Part shown: positions 44,568-51,823 of the stretch, one piece after another | How the letters are laid out: each line of letters begins with the position of its first letter | Position numbering within the stretch: position 1 is the stretch's first letter | Notes under the pieces: generated by a model | The model's database searches: none | Seen by the model: only the letters and a program-made list of their open reading frames with translations | What the model was told of the DNA's origin: nothing | Origin: Thiomicrospira microaerophila | GTDB lineage: Bacteria > Pseudomonadota > Gammaproteobacteria > Thiomicrospirales > Thiomicrospiraceae | Direction: 5' to 3' | Assembly (NCBI RefSeq): GCF_000934765.1 | Contig: NZ_JYNN01000011.1 | Span: 18,415 to 82,414, forward strand | DNA: 64,000 nt | Made by a program: the position numbers and the translations under genes

Positions 44568-44903
44568 TCAGCAATTAAAATAGGTGCAGAAGTTTTGTTT
44601 GAGCTTGCTCAAACATTTTTTTGATAAGGAGCCATAACGTTTTAAAACCACTGATTTGGAGACTACAAATGTTTTTCGCAAAATCAACTTTGATGGCTTA
44701 GGAATCGCGCCCTCTACAAAACAATCTACATCAAGCAGCTGTTCATCTTGATGTAGGTTTTCAATACGGCTGCTAATAGGAATCGCAATAAAGTCATCGA
44801 ACGGTAAATTGTCTTTCAACACAAGTACAGGTCTTTTTTTGCTTTGTAACAAGTCAGAAAAGTAGAACTCACACAATACAACATCACCCGTACTTACTTC
44901 CAT
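44568..44903 (-). CDS. Type II toxin, PemK/MazF-like
   Basis: A 111-residue protein of the PemK/MazF growth-inhibitor fold, expected to be an mRNA-cleaving endoribonuclease. It has the N-terminal GDVVLCEFYFSDL strand, KKRPVLVL, and the IAIPISSRI segment that carries the conserved Ser/Thr of the fold. The ATG follows GGATGAGGT and overlaps the antitoxin gene by 10 bp, typical of translational coupling. The last about 12 codons coincide with the terminator hairpin of the convergent dehydrogenase gene, giving an odd Lys/Cys-rich tail (KKCLSKLKQNFC). That tail may not be essential to the fold. Confidence 0.88.
   Translation of the reverse strand: MEVSTGDVVLCEFYFSDLLQSKKRPVLVLKDNLPFDDFIAIPISSRIENLHQDEQLLDVDCFVEGAIPKPSKLILRKTFVVSKSVVLKRYGSLSKKCLSKLKQNFCTYFNC
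44596..44622 (+). terminator. Rho-independent terminator for the dehydrogenase operon, inside the convergent toxin gene
   Basis: A perfect inverted repeat (TGTTTGAGC / GCTCAAACA with a 2-base centre, so about an 8-bp stem and 4-base loop in practice) spans 44596-44615. It is followed on the + strand by seven T residues. It lies 34 bp after the dehydrogenase stop codon. The whole structure lies within the 3' coding end of the oppositely oriented toxin gene. Confidence 0.85.
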
Positions 44904-45097
44904 ACCTCATCCTCTGACTCTACCCACCATTCCTCAACCAGACTCGCAGAGTGGTTAGATAGCGCTCGAGTTTCAATTTGATCCGCGTCAACATCCTCCT
45001 CTATCACCACACGAACATGCTTGTTTTTGAATTGTTCAAAATTTGGAATACGTAAAAACTCACCAACAACGTTCGCTTTAAATTCAATCGCATGCAT
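44894..45097 (-). CDS. Antitoxin of a type II toxin-antitoxin pair
   Basis: A 67-residue acidic protein upstream of and overlapping the toxin gene. The N-terminus MHAIEFKANVVGEFLRIPN resembles the short DUF-type antitoxins that begin with an IEFxAxV beta strand. The C-terminal half is very acidic and Trp-rich (EEWWVESEDEVW), suited to wrapping the toxin. A full AAGGAGGT ribosome site precedes the ATG. I see no clear DNA-binding motif beyond the N-terminal strand region, so autorepression is presumed from family behaviour only. Confidence 0.85.
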   Translation of the reverse strand: MHAIEFKANVVGEFLRIPNFEQFKNKHVRVVIEEDVDADQIETRALSNHSASLVEEWWVESEDEVWK

Positions 45098-45180
45098 TTC
45101 AACCTCCTTGGGGACAGTTTATTTTTCTACTCTAACAAATAGAAAATGCGAAAACTCATTTTACCACCCCGAATAACCGC

Positions 45181-46380
45181 TTACCATTTAGGTGACACGC
45201 GGAAAAAAAGGGTTTTTAGGTACTCGGTTTCTGGAATCGCTGGGTGGATTGGATGATCGGGGGCTTGGCTGGCTTGATCAAACAAGGTGACCGTACGGTC
45301 GATATGACTGGCGGCGGCTTGTACTTGTGAAACCAAGGTGGCGCGCGGCATATGATGCGAGCAAGAAGCCGACACCAATACCCCGTTGGGTACCACTAAA
45401 CGCATCGCCAACTCATTGATACGACGATAGCCTTCTGAACCCGCTTTAAAGTCTTTTTTACGCTTCACAAACGCCGGTGGATCAACAATCACCACATCAA
45501 ACTTTTCACCCTGCTGTGCCAGAGCGCTCAAGACTTCAAAAGCATTCCCCTGATAGGACACCAGCTTATCCGCCACACCATTCAACTCAGCATTGACGTG
45601 TACGCCATCCAGCGCGGCTTCAGACGCATCGACACAGGCCACTTCAGTTGCACCCTTTAGCGCTGCCAAAATACCCCAACCACCGAGATAGCTAAATACA
45701 TCCAGCACCCGCTTGCCTTCAACCAATTCGGCGCAACGCGCTCTGGCTGAACGATGATCATAAAACCAACCGGTTTTTTGTCCACCTAACGCAGGCACCA
45801 CAAACTTCGCGCCGTTTTCGATCAACTCAATCTGCTCAGGCAATTCACCATAAGCCAAGGACTGATAACGCTCTAAACCTTCCAGCTCACGGCTCGCGGT
45901 ATCATTGCGCCAGACCACCGCGCGTGGGTGATAAAGATTAATTAAGACCTGTAGAATATCGTCTTTAAAGGCTTCCATGCCCGCGGTGCTAATTTGCACG
46001 ACAAACACATCATTAAAACGATCAATCACCAAGCCGGGTACCCCATCACTTTCGCCAAAGGCCAAACGGTAATAGGGTTGATCATAATTCAGCTCACGCA
46101 GCGCTTGGGCCTGTTGAAAGCGTTTTTTAAAAAACGTCATACCCAGCTGATGTTTGGTATCACGACTGAATACGCGCGCGCAAATCAAATTATTAGGATT
46201 GACATAAGCCAGCCCCAATTCTTTACCATTGCTCGCCTCAACAATCGCTTGTTCACCGAGTGCAAAGTTTTTTAACGGCGTCGCTTGGGTATCCACCTCA
46301 TTACTAAACACCCACATATGACCTTGCTTAATGCGGCGGTCTTCATTCTTTTTTAAGCGTAAACGTTGCAAACTAGCCAT
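45181..46380 (-). CDS. rlmI: 23S rRNA (cytosine-5)-methyltransferase, RlmI-like
   Basis: A 399-residue class I SAM-dependent methyltransferase with an N-terminal PUA-type RNA-binding domain (from ASLQRLRLKKNEDRRIKQGH). I chose the ATG at 46380 because homologues begin with MxxLRLKK and because it overlaps the gcvH stop codon; an in-frame start nine codons earlier lies inside gcvH. The SAM-binding motif is LDVFSYLGGWGILAAL, with VDASEAAL after it. The catalytic region is VDPPAFVKRKKD, and SCSHHM carries the expected catalytic cysteine. It probably forms m5C in 23S rRNA, as RlmI does. The tight overlap with gcvH indicates co-transcription. Confidence 0.92.
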   Translation of the reverse strand: MASLQRLRLKKNEDRRIKQGHMWVFSNEVDTQATPLKNFALGEQAIVEASNGKELGLAYVNPNNLICARVFSRDTKHQLGMTFFKKRFQQAQALRELNYDQPYYRLAFGESDGVPGLVIDRFNDVFVVQISTAGMEAFKDDILQVLINLYHPRAVVWRNDTASRELEGLERYQSLAYGELPEQIELIENGAKFVVPALGGQKTGWFYDHRSARARCAELVEGKRVLDVFSYLGGWGILAALKGATEVACVDASEAALDGVHVNAELNGVADKLVSYQGNAFEVLSALAQQGEKFDVVIVDPPAFVKRKKDFKAGSEGYRRINELAMRLVVPNGVLVSASCSHHMPRATLVSQVQAAASHIDRTVTLFDQASQAPDHPIHPAIPETEYLKTLFFRVSPKW

Positions 46381-46759
46381 CGATTTCCGCCTGATATTCT
46401 TCAGCAATCATCAAATCGTCAAACTCTGACATATCATGGGGTGCAATGCGGAATAACCAGCCACCATCATACGGCTCGTCACTAACCATCTCTGGCTCAT
46501 CAGCTAAAAATTCATTCACCGCCACAATTTCACCACTGACCGGTGCATGAATATCGGAGGCGGCTTTCACCGATTCAATCATCGCCACGCCCTCTCCCGC
46601 ACTCACATCAACACCTATGTCAGGTAAATTGACATTCATAATATCGCCCAACGCTTCTTGTGCGAAATCGGTAATCCCAACAACAATTAAGCCTTCTTCA
46701 TCGGGGTAAGCCCACTCATGGGTTACAGCATATCTTAGGTGTTCAGGTAATTGGCTCAT
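46373..46759 (-). CDS. gcvH: Glycine cleavage system H protein
   Basis: A 128-residue lipoyl carrier protein that shuttles the aminomethyl group in glycine cleavage. The lipoylation site is the lysine in MIESVKAASDIHAPVSGE. Start and length are standard, with GGAG before the ATG. The stop codon overlaps the RlmI start by 8 bp. The partner genes gcvT, gcvP and lpd are not in the window. H proteins can also serve as lipoate carriers to other complexes, which could explain a solitary gene. Confidence 0.97.
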   Translation of the reverse strand: MSQLPEHLRYAVTHEWAYPDEEGLIVVGITDFAQEALGDIMNVNLPDIGVDVSAGEGVAMIESVKAASDIHAPVSGEIVAVNEFLADEPEMVSDEPYDGGWLFRIAPHDMSEFDDLMIAEEYQAEIDG

Positions 46760-46849
46760 AGCGCGCTCCTAATAGTAAAATAAAAACAGCTTAATATAAT
46801 ACCACCTGCCCTATTTGGTTGGCGATATTTGTGAGAAATGAACAAATCA

Positions 46850-48694
46850 CTAACGAATTTGAACCTGGTTTCTACCGCCATTTTTTGCCGCATAAAGCGC
46901 TTTATCGACACGTTGCAGCAACGAATCTGGGTTATCGTCGCGTTTAAACGCCGTTAAACCAAAACTGCAACTGAGGTGACGACTGGGTAATACATCAAAA
47001 ACCTGGCCCCCAATGAGCTGATGGAGTCGATTGGTTAATACTTGCGCATTTTCAAGATCCGTATCCGGTAGCAAAACAATAAACTCCTCTCCGCCAAAAC
47101 GGCAAAACAGATCGGTTTCACGCAAATGTACCTTAACGAGTTGAGTCAATGCTTGCAGCACTCGATCACCCATGTCATGCCCGTAGCGGTCATTAATTGA
47201 CTTAAAGTAATCTATATCAAACATGAGCACACACAAAGAGGCATGATTACGCTTAGCGCGTGCCAATTCGTGCAAAATATTTTTATTAAAATACAATCGA
47301 TTACCAATACCCGTCAATTCATCGGTTTGTGACAAATGCGACAGTCTCTCCTGCATGAGTTCTAGCTCGCTAATATCTTGCATGGCGATGGTAAATCGGC
47401 CAAACACCGATTTATTAAGGGGCTGGACCTTGATAGCGAAATAATGCACTTTATCGCGCCTCACAATCTTGGCTTTATGCACCTTTTCTGGATTATTAAG
47501 GATATGTTGAATCCAGTATACCCCGTCCATTTCGGATTGTAACAAGCCCTCTCCTTGCTCAAACAAATCACAAACACATTGATAGCGTTGATGAAAAGCG
47601 TCCAGTGTTTCAAATTGATCAAAAAATTCAAAAAAATGACGGTTAGCATAAATGATATGATCTAAATCACTGACATATAAAACATCTGATGAAGAATCAA
47701 TAATCTCTTTATAATACTGACCTTGCAATATCACTTGTTGTCGACTTAACACCAGCAACCCAAGCAACAACAACATCAGCAACACAACAGCAGACACACC
47801 CACAAACTGGGTTTGCAAATCATCCAGTCGATGAAAATTGACCATTGACTGCGGAATAAACAACAACCAATAACCTTCAACCTCATTATCCACATTCATA
47901 ATAGCGACAGGATTAATAATATAACCCCCCTGTATCCAATAGTCCTGTTGTGACAGGTGTTGGCTTAAGTCCAAATCAGCCAACAGCGCAAGCTGTGCCT
48001 CTACTGGCTGGGTATTCACCACATAATAATCATCAATAAACAAGCCAGAACGTGCCAGCGTTAATTGTTCTTTGTAACGTTTGTCGGCCAAAATAAGTGA
48101 AATATAGCCTTTATCAGCCATTTGATCAGCCAATGGCTGAAATTGAGAGATAACCTCTACCACCCCTAGCAATAGATCCGCTTCAAAAACCGGCACGGTT
48201 GTTTTAAAGGACATGGTAAATAAACCGGTACTCACTGTTGTCTGAGGCTGTTGATGCGGCTCGGCGAGGATGGCACGAAGATCTGGCCGGATACTTAATA
48301 ATGAATCGCCTCGTTTGTCTACCCAACTGCGCTCTAAACTCACACCTTGCCGATTAATGGCCTGAAGCCAAACACTGGTTAAACTGGACTCGCGCTCAAT
48401 ACGTTGCGCTATTTTGCTTAATTGGGCATTCTGCTCACAGCAGGATGATTGAAGCAGGGTTTTAATATTTGGATTTTCGGCCAGCATGAGCGCCAGCGCA
48501 ACGGAGGCATTTTTTTGCTGCTGAATTAATAGATTGAGTTGATTCGAGGTTTCTTGTTGATAGTGTTGCAACACCGAAGCTTGCAAAATTTTCGCTTGCT
48601 GCTTATGAAAATAGATCCCCCACAAGGCGAAGCATAGCAAACCGAACAATGCCAAAACGATCCAAACCTTGTAACGATCTATTACCTGCCGCAT
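46850..48694 (-). CDS. Membrane sensor diguanylate cyclase (PAS-GGDEF)
   Basis: A 614-residue c-di-GMP synthase. TM1 is about 10-30, a periplasmic Cache-like sensor spans about 32-290, TM2 is about 293-318, a PAS domain follows (about 328-445), and the GGDEF domain is about 455-612. The active-site motif is intact as GGEEF (534-538). The inhibitory site RETD lies five residues upstream, so product feedback is expected. The periplasmic part has a Cys-Cys pair (SSCCEQ) that could sense redox or bind metal. It stands just upstream of gcvH but is separated by about 90 bp, so it is probably independent. The gene lies next to a GGDEF-EAL gene. Confidence 0.93.
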   Translation of the reverse strand: MRQVIDRYKVWIVLALFGLLCFALWGIYFHKQQAKILQASVLQHYQQETSNQLNLLIQQQKNASVALALMLAENPNIKTLLQSSCCEQNAQLSKIAQRIERESSLTSVWLQAINRQGVSLERSWVDKRGDSLLSIRPDLRAILAEPHQQPQTTVSTGLFTMSFKTTVPVFEADLLLGVVEVISQFQPLADQMADKGYISLILADKRYKEQLTLARSGLFIDDYYVVNTQPVEAQLALLADLDLSQHLSQQDYWIQGGYIINPVAIMNVDNEVEGYWLLFIPQSMVNFHRLDDLQTQFVGVSAVVLLMLLLLGLLVLSRQQVILQGQYYKEIIDSSSDVLYVSDLDHIIYANRHFFEFFDQFETLDAFHQRYQCVCDLFEQGEGLLQSEMDGVYWIQHILNNPEKVHKAKIVRRDKVHYFAIKVQPLNKSVFGRFTIAMQDISELELMQERLSHLSQTDELTGIGNRLYFNKNILHELARAKRNHASLCVLMFDIDYFKSINDRYGHDMGDRVLQALTQLVKVHLRETDLFCRFGGEEFIVLLPDTDLENAQVLTNRLHQLIGGQVFDVLPSRHLSCSFGLTAFKRDDNPDSLLQRVDKALYAAKNGGRNQVQIR

Positions 48695-48809
48695 AACTAC
48701 ATGAGCTCACTATTTATTCAAGCTTCTATTATGCACCTATTAAACAAACAAAGCCTATAGATTCTGCTTATCAGGAAATAAGCGATTGTTGCCCTACGGC
48801 GTTGAGGCG

Positions 48810-51524
48810 TTAGACTTGATGGGTTCTTAAGTGCTCCATCAATGCGTTATAAGGCATGGGGCGGGCAAAATAAAAACCTTGAAAAAAGTAACAGCCCTGA
48901 TCAATCAACAGCTCGCAATCTTCTCGGTTTTCGACGCCCTCTGCAATGACTTCAGCATTTAAACTGCGTGCCATCGCTACGATACTGTTAATGAGCGACT
49001 TCATTGATGGATCTTTGCTCAGCGCACGTACAAAACTTTGATCAATCTTAACCTGACCGAGTGGCAAACGATGGACCAAGGATAACGAAGAGTGACCGGT
49101 ACCGAAATCATCAATCGCAAAGCCAACTCCTAGCTGACTCAAGCGACACATTTTAGCCACCGCATCATCCACATCTTCAACCAGTGCACTTTCAGTAATT
49201 TCAAATTTTAAATGTTTAGCTGAAACCTGATACCGCTCAATTAAGGCCTCAACCTGCTCGACAAAATCAGGTTGCTGAAACTGACGCGCACTCACATTCA
49301 CCGACAGGGTTAGGTCAGCCAAGTGTGGCTGCTGCGACCAGTTATTAAGCGTCCAACAGGCCTGTTCAATTACCCAATGCCCTATCGGCAAAATCGCACC
49401 ATTCGACTCGGCAATCGGGATAAACTCTAAGGGGGACACGCTGCCCTTTTCGGGATGATGCCAACGTAACAACAACTCCGCACCGATCACTCTACCTACC
49501 TGATCATTCTGTGGCTGGTAGTAGATTTCAAACTGGTTTAGCGACAAGGCCTGGTGTAAATCTTTTTCCAGTGTCATGCGATGCTCTAAACAGGCTTGCA
49601 TCTGAGGATCAAACAATCTAACGGTATTACGCCCAGCATTTTTAGCTTGATACATCGCACTATCGGCATTTTTTAATACCTCATCCATCAAGGTATCATG
49701 ACCATAAAACACCGCAATACCAATACTAGGACTTGAAAAATGCTGAAACTCACCAAAATCGTAAGGCTGATTTAAGCTATCACGTAATTTTTCGGCTAAT
49801 AACTCTGCTTCTAAAGACGCTTGCTCTAGCGCTTTATCTAACCCCTCAAGCAACACCACAAACTCATCACCGCCTAGACGTGCAACGGTATCAGAATCCC
49901 TCACTTTTGACTTCAATCGGCGCGCTACTTCAAGTAATAGTTGATCACCAACATCGTGCCCCTTAGTATCATTTAGCGTCTTAAAATTATCCATGTCTAA
50001 AAACAGCACGGCACCATGACGCTGCGTGCGATCGGTAACTTTAATCGCATGCCCTAAACGCTCCATTAATAAGCGTCGATTAGGTAACTCGGTTAAGGGA
50101 TCATAAAAAGCCAGTTTACGAATTTTTTCTTCATCTTCCTTTCGCTGGGTAATATCTAAAAAAGCGCCCACATAATGCGTGACCCGCTTTTTAGCATCAT
50201 ACACGGCTGTAATAGTCAACCACTCCGCATAAACCTCACCATTCTTGCGCCGGTTCCAGATCTCACCTTGCCAGTGGCCATTACGCTTGAGCGTTTGCCA
50301 CATCGTTTGATAAAATGCACTATCTTGGCGCCCTGAACTCAGCACAGCTGGGGTTTTACCCAATACCTCATGCTCTTGATAACCTGTCAATCTAGCAAAT
50401 GCACGATTGACTTTTAAAATCTTGCCATCTTGATCAGTAATGGTAATGCCTTCCTGCACATCAAACGCACTGGCCGCAATGCGAAGTTCATCACGATGAC
50501 GCAATAAAGAAAACATCGCCCACCCCATCAAAACAACAAACAGCGTCAAGGCTGAAACATTATTGACAAGATCTTGTCGAATGCCGTCTAAAAAAGGGGC
50601 GGGGGAAATCCCTGCTAGATAGGCCGCCGTGTTCCCTTCTAAATCTTCAATCGAAATAAAATTAGCGATATAGTGCTCACGATTTAACAAAAATGACATT
50701 GAAAATGACAGCCCTTCTGAGAGTTTTTGCGTTAAGGGCGCAGACTGATACAGCACCTGTGCGGCACTTTTTAAAAGCGAACTGTAACGAGGGGACGCAT
50801 CCGGTAATTCACGATGTGGGTCCTCTTCCAGCCAATCTTTCGCAAACGGACTTGCACCATAGAAGGCTTTATTAGACTCAAACACCTCCGCTTTCATTCG
50901 TGGATGAATTAGCAGGGCATACTCACGACTGGGATCCAAGAAGGCAATATCACGACGCAGCGTTTCAAACGTATTACTCAACTCAATGGCGCCTAAATGC
51001 GCTCCTTGATCAATCAACGGATAGACTGTTCTGAACCCTGGAATCACTCGGCCCGCCTCGAACGCGCCATAAACCGGCTCTAGTGTATCGTTCGCCAATC
51101 GAAATGAGTGGCGAAGCGCGGTCAAATTATCCCCAAAACGTTCTGGAACATGCACGCGCAAGAAGGCGGTATTATCAGGCAGTACAATATGAAATTGGAA
51201 AATACCATCTTGTTTGATTTTTTCATAAATCGGTGCCAGCTTCAAATATAGCTGATCTCGAACGGTGTTTTGTAACGTCACCTCGCTTGCCTGTCGCATT
51301 AACGCCATCACATCAGGCTGGTTAATATAGGTATTAAAATAGACATCCTTGCCTTTTTGCTGCAGATGCTGCACCGAGGTCCAAGCAATATTGAGGCTCG
51401 CCAGTTGACGCTGACTATATTGTTCCTGTTCTAGCGAAAAGCGCGAATAAAAATAACTAAAGCCCGCCAACCAAATTGTTGCGAGCAATAAGCTTAAAAC
51501 CAGACTTAATCTTAAGGTTGTCAT
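48810..51524 (-). CDS. Membrane PAS-GGDEF-EAL protein (c-di-GMP turnover)
   Basis: A 904-residue protein with TM1 (about 4-27), a large periplasmic double-Cache-like domain (about 30-325), TM2 (about 328-348), a PAS domain (about 350-465), GGDEF (about 470-635) and EAL (about 645-895). GGDEF is intact (551-555) with RDSD as the inhibitory site. The EAL signature reads ELL (E683), keeping the metal-binding glutamate, and DDFGTG, KIDQSF and AEGVE are present, so phosphodiesterase activity is plausible. Both activities may exist or one may regulate the other. A second c-di-GMP gene follows downstream in the same direction, about 115 bp away. Confidence 0.93.
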   Translation of the reverse strand: MTTLRLSLVLSLLLATIWLAGFSYFYSRFSLEQEQYSQRQLASLNIAWTSVQHLQQKGKDVYFNTYINQPDVMALMRQASEVTLQNTVRDQLYLKLAPIYEKIKQDGIFQFHIVLPDNTAFLRVHVPERFGDNLTALRHSFRLANDTLEPVYGAFEAGRVIPGFRTVYPLIDQGAHLGAIELSNTFETLRRDIAFLDPSREYALLIHPRMKAEVFESNKAFYGASPFAKDWLEEDPHRELPDASPRYSSLLKSAAQVLYQSAPLTQKLSEGLSFSMSFLLNREHYIANFISIEDLEGNTAAYLAGISPAPFLDGIRQDLVNNVSALTLFVVLMGWAMFSLLRHRDELRIAASAFDVQEGITITDQDGKILKVNRAFARLTGYQEHEVLGKTPAVLSSGRQDSAFYQTMWQTLKRNGHWQGEIWNRRKNGEVYAEWLTITAVYDAKKRVTHYVGAFLDITQRKEDEEKIRKLAFYDPLTELPNRRLLMERLGHAIKVTDRTQRHGAVLFLDMDNFKTLNDTKGHDVGDQLLLEVARRLKSKVRDSDTVARLGGDEFVVLLEGLDKALEQASLEAELLAEKLRDSLNQPYDFGEFQHFSSPSIGIAVFYGHDTLMDEVLKNADSAMYQAKNAGRNTVRLFDPQMQACLEHRMTLEKDLHQALSLNQFEIYYQPQNDQVGRVIGAELLLRWHHPEKGSVSPLEFIPIAESNGAILPIGHWVIEQACWTLNNWSQQPHLADLTLSVNVSARQFQQPDFVEQVEALIERYQVSAKHLKFEITESALVEDVDDAVAKMCRLSQLGVGFAIDDFGTGHSSLSLVHRLPLGQVKIDQSFVRALSKDPSMKSLINSIVAMARSLNAEVIAEGVENREDCELLIDQGCYFFQGFYFARPMPYNALMEHLRTHQV

Positions 51525-51708
51525 TGAGGTCCTAGTTAATGAAATGCGTAAACAATGAACTTTGTGCGATTAATAATTATACAACAGTCACTCAATGAAA
51601 GGCGCGCTTATCGATGAACCTTTTAAATAACGGAATCAGACATAATGCACTGAAGCGCATTAAAAGCAGGTTGGTCACTAGACTAAGAGCCGCATAGATT
51701 TGGGAGAG

Positions 51709-51763
51709 ATGGCCAAATCCAGCTTTTTGCAGCCGATTGGCTTTAGTCCGACAGGCTCCTAGG
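51709..51763 (+). mobile_element. MITE-like element, copy C (55-bp right-end remnant)
   Basis: These 55 bp match the right end of copy B (37399-37453) with one base missing in the T-run, ending in TTTAGTCCGACAGGCTCCTAGG-type sequence. The left two thirds are absent, replaced by unrelated sequence from 51708 leftward. At the right boundary GGCTCCTAGGAGCC forms a 14-bp palindrome. It is a truncated copy. Confidence 0.8.
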
Positions 51764-51776
51764 AGCCTAAGTGTAA

Positions 51777-51816
51777 GGCACTTCTTTCTCATGCCGCTGA
51801 GTGAGAAAGAAGTGCC
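51777..51816 (-). terminator. Strong hairpin after glgP (probable transcription terminator or mRNA end)
   Basis: A 15-bp perfect stem (GGCACTTCTTTCTCA and its complement) encloses a 10-base loop and begins 7 bp downstream of the glgP stop codon. The T-run expected for a rho-independent terminator is weak in the minus-strand direction (TTACACTT follows), so it may instead stabilise the 3' end of the operon transcript. Read as DNA it could also act as a bidirectional terminator for the plus strand, where an AT-rich sequence follows. Confidence 0.6.
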
Positions 51817-51823
51817 ATAATGA

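Larger units (their letters stand above)
51592..51823 (-). pseudogene. Non-coding spacer with insertion-sequence debris
   Basis: The 299-bp spacer between the EAL gene and glgP contains a MITE remnant (51709-51763). A 66-codon open frame starts in the MITE end (51792) and ends at 51592; its last about 39 codons (HLSQIYAALSLVTNLLLM) look like a hydrophobic transposase C-terminus. This suggests a decayed insertion sequence joined to its terminus. The ORF has no ribosome site suited to it and overlaps the glgP hairpin. I treat it as debris, with low certainty about the transposase link. Confidence 0.35.
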
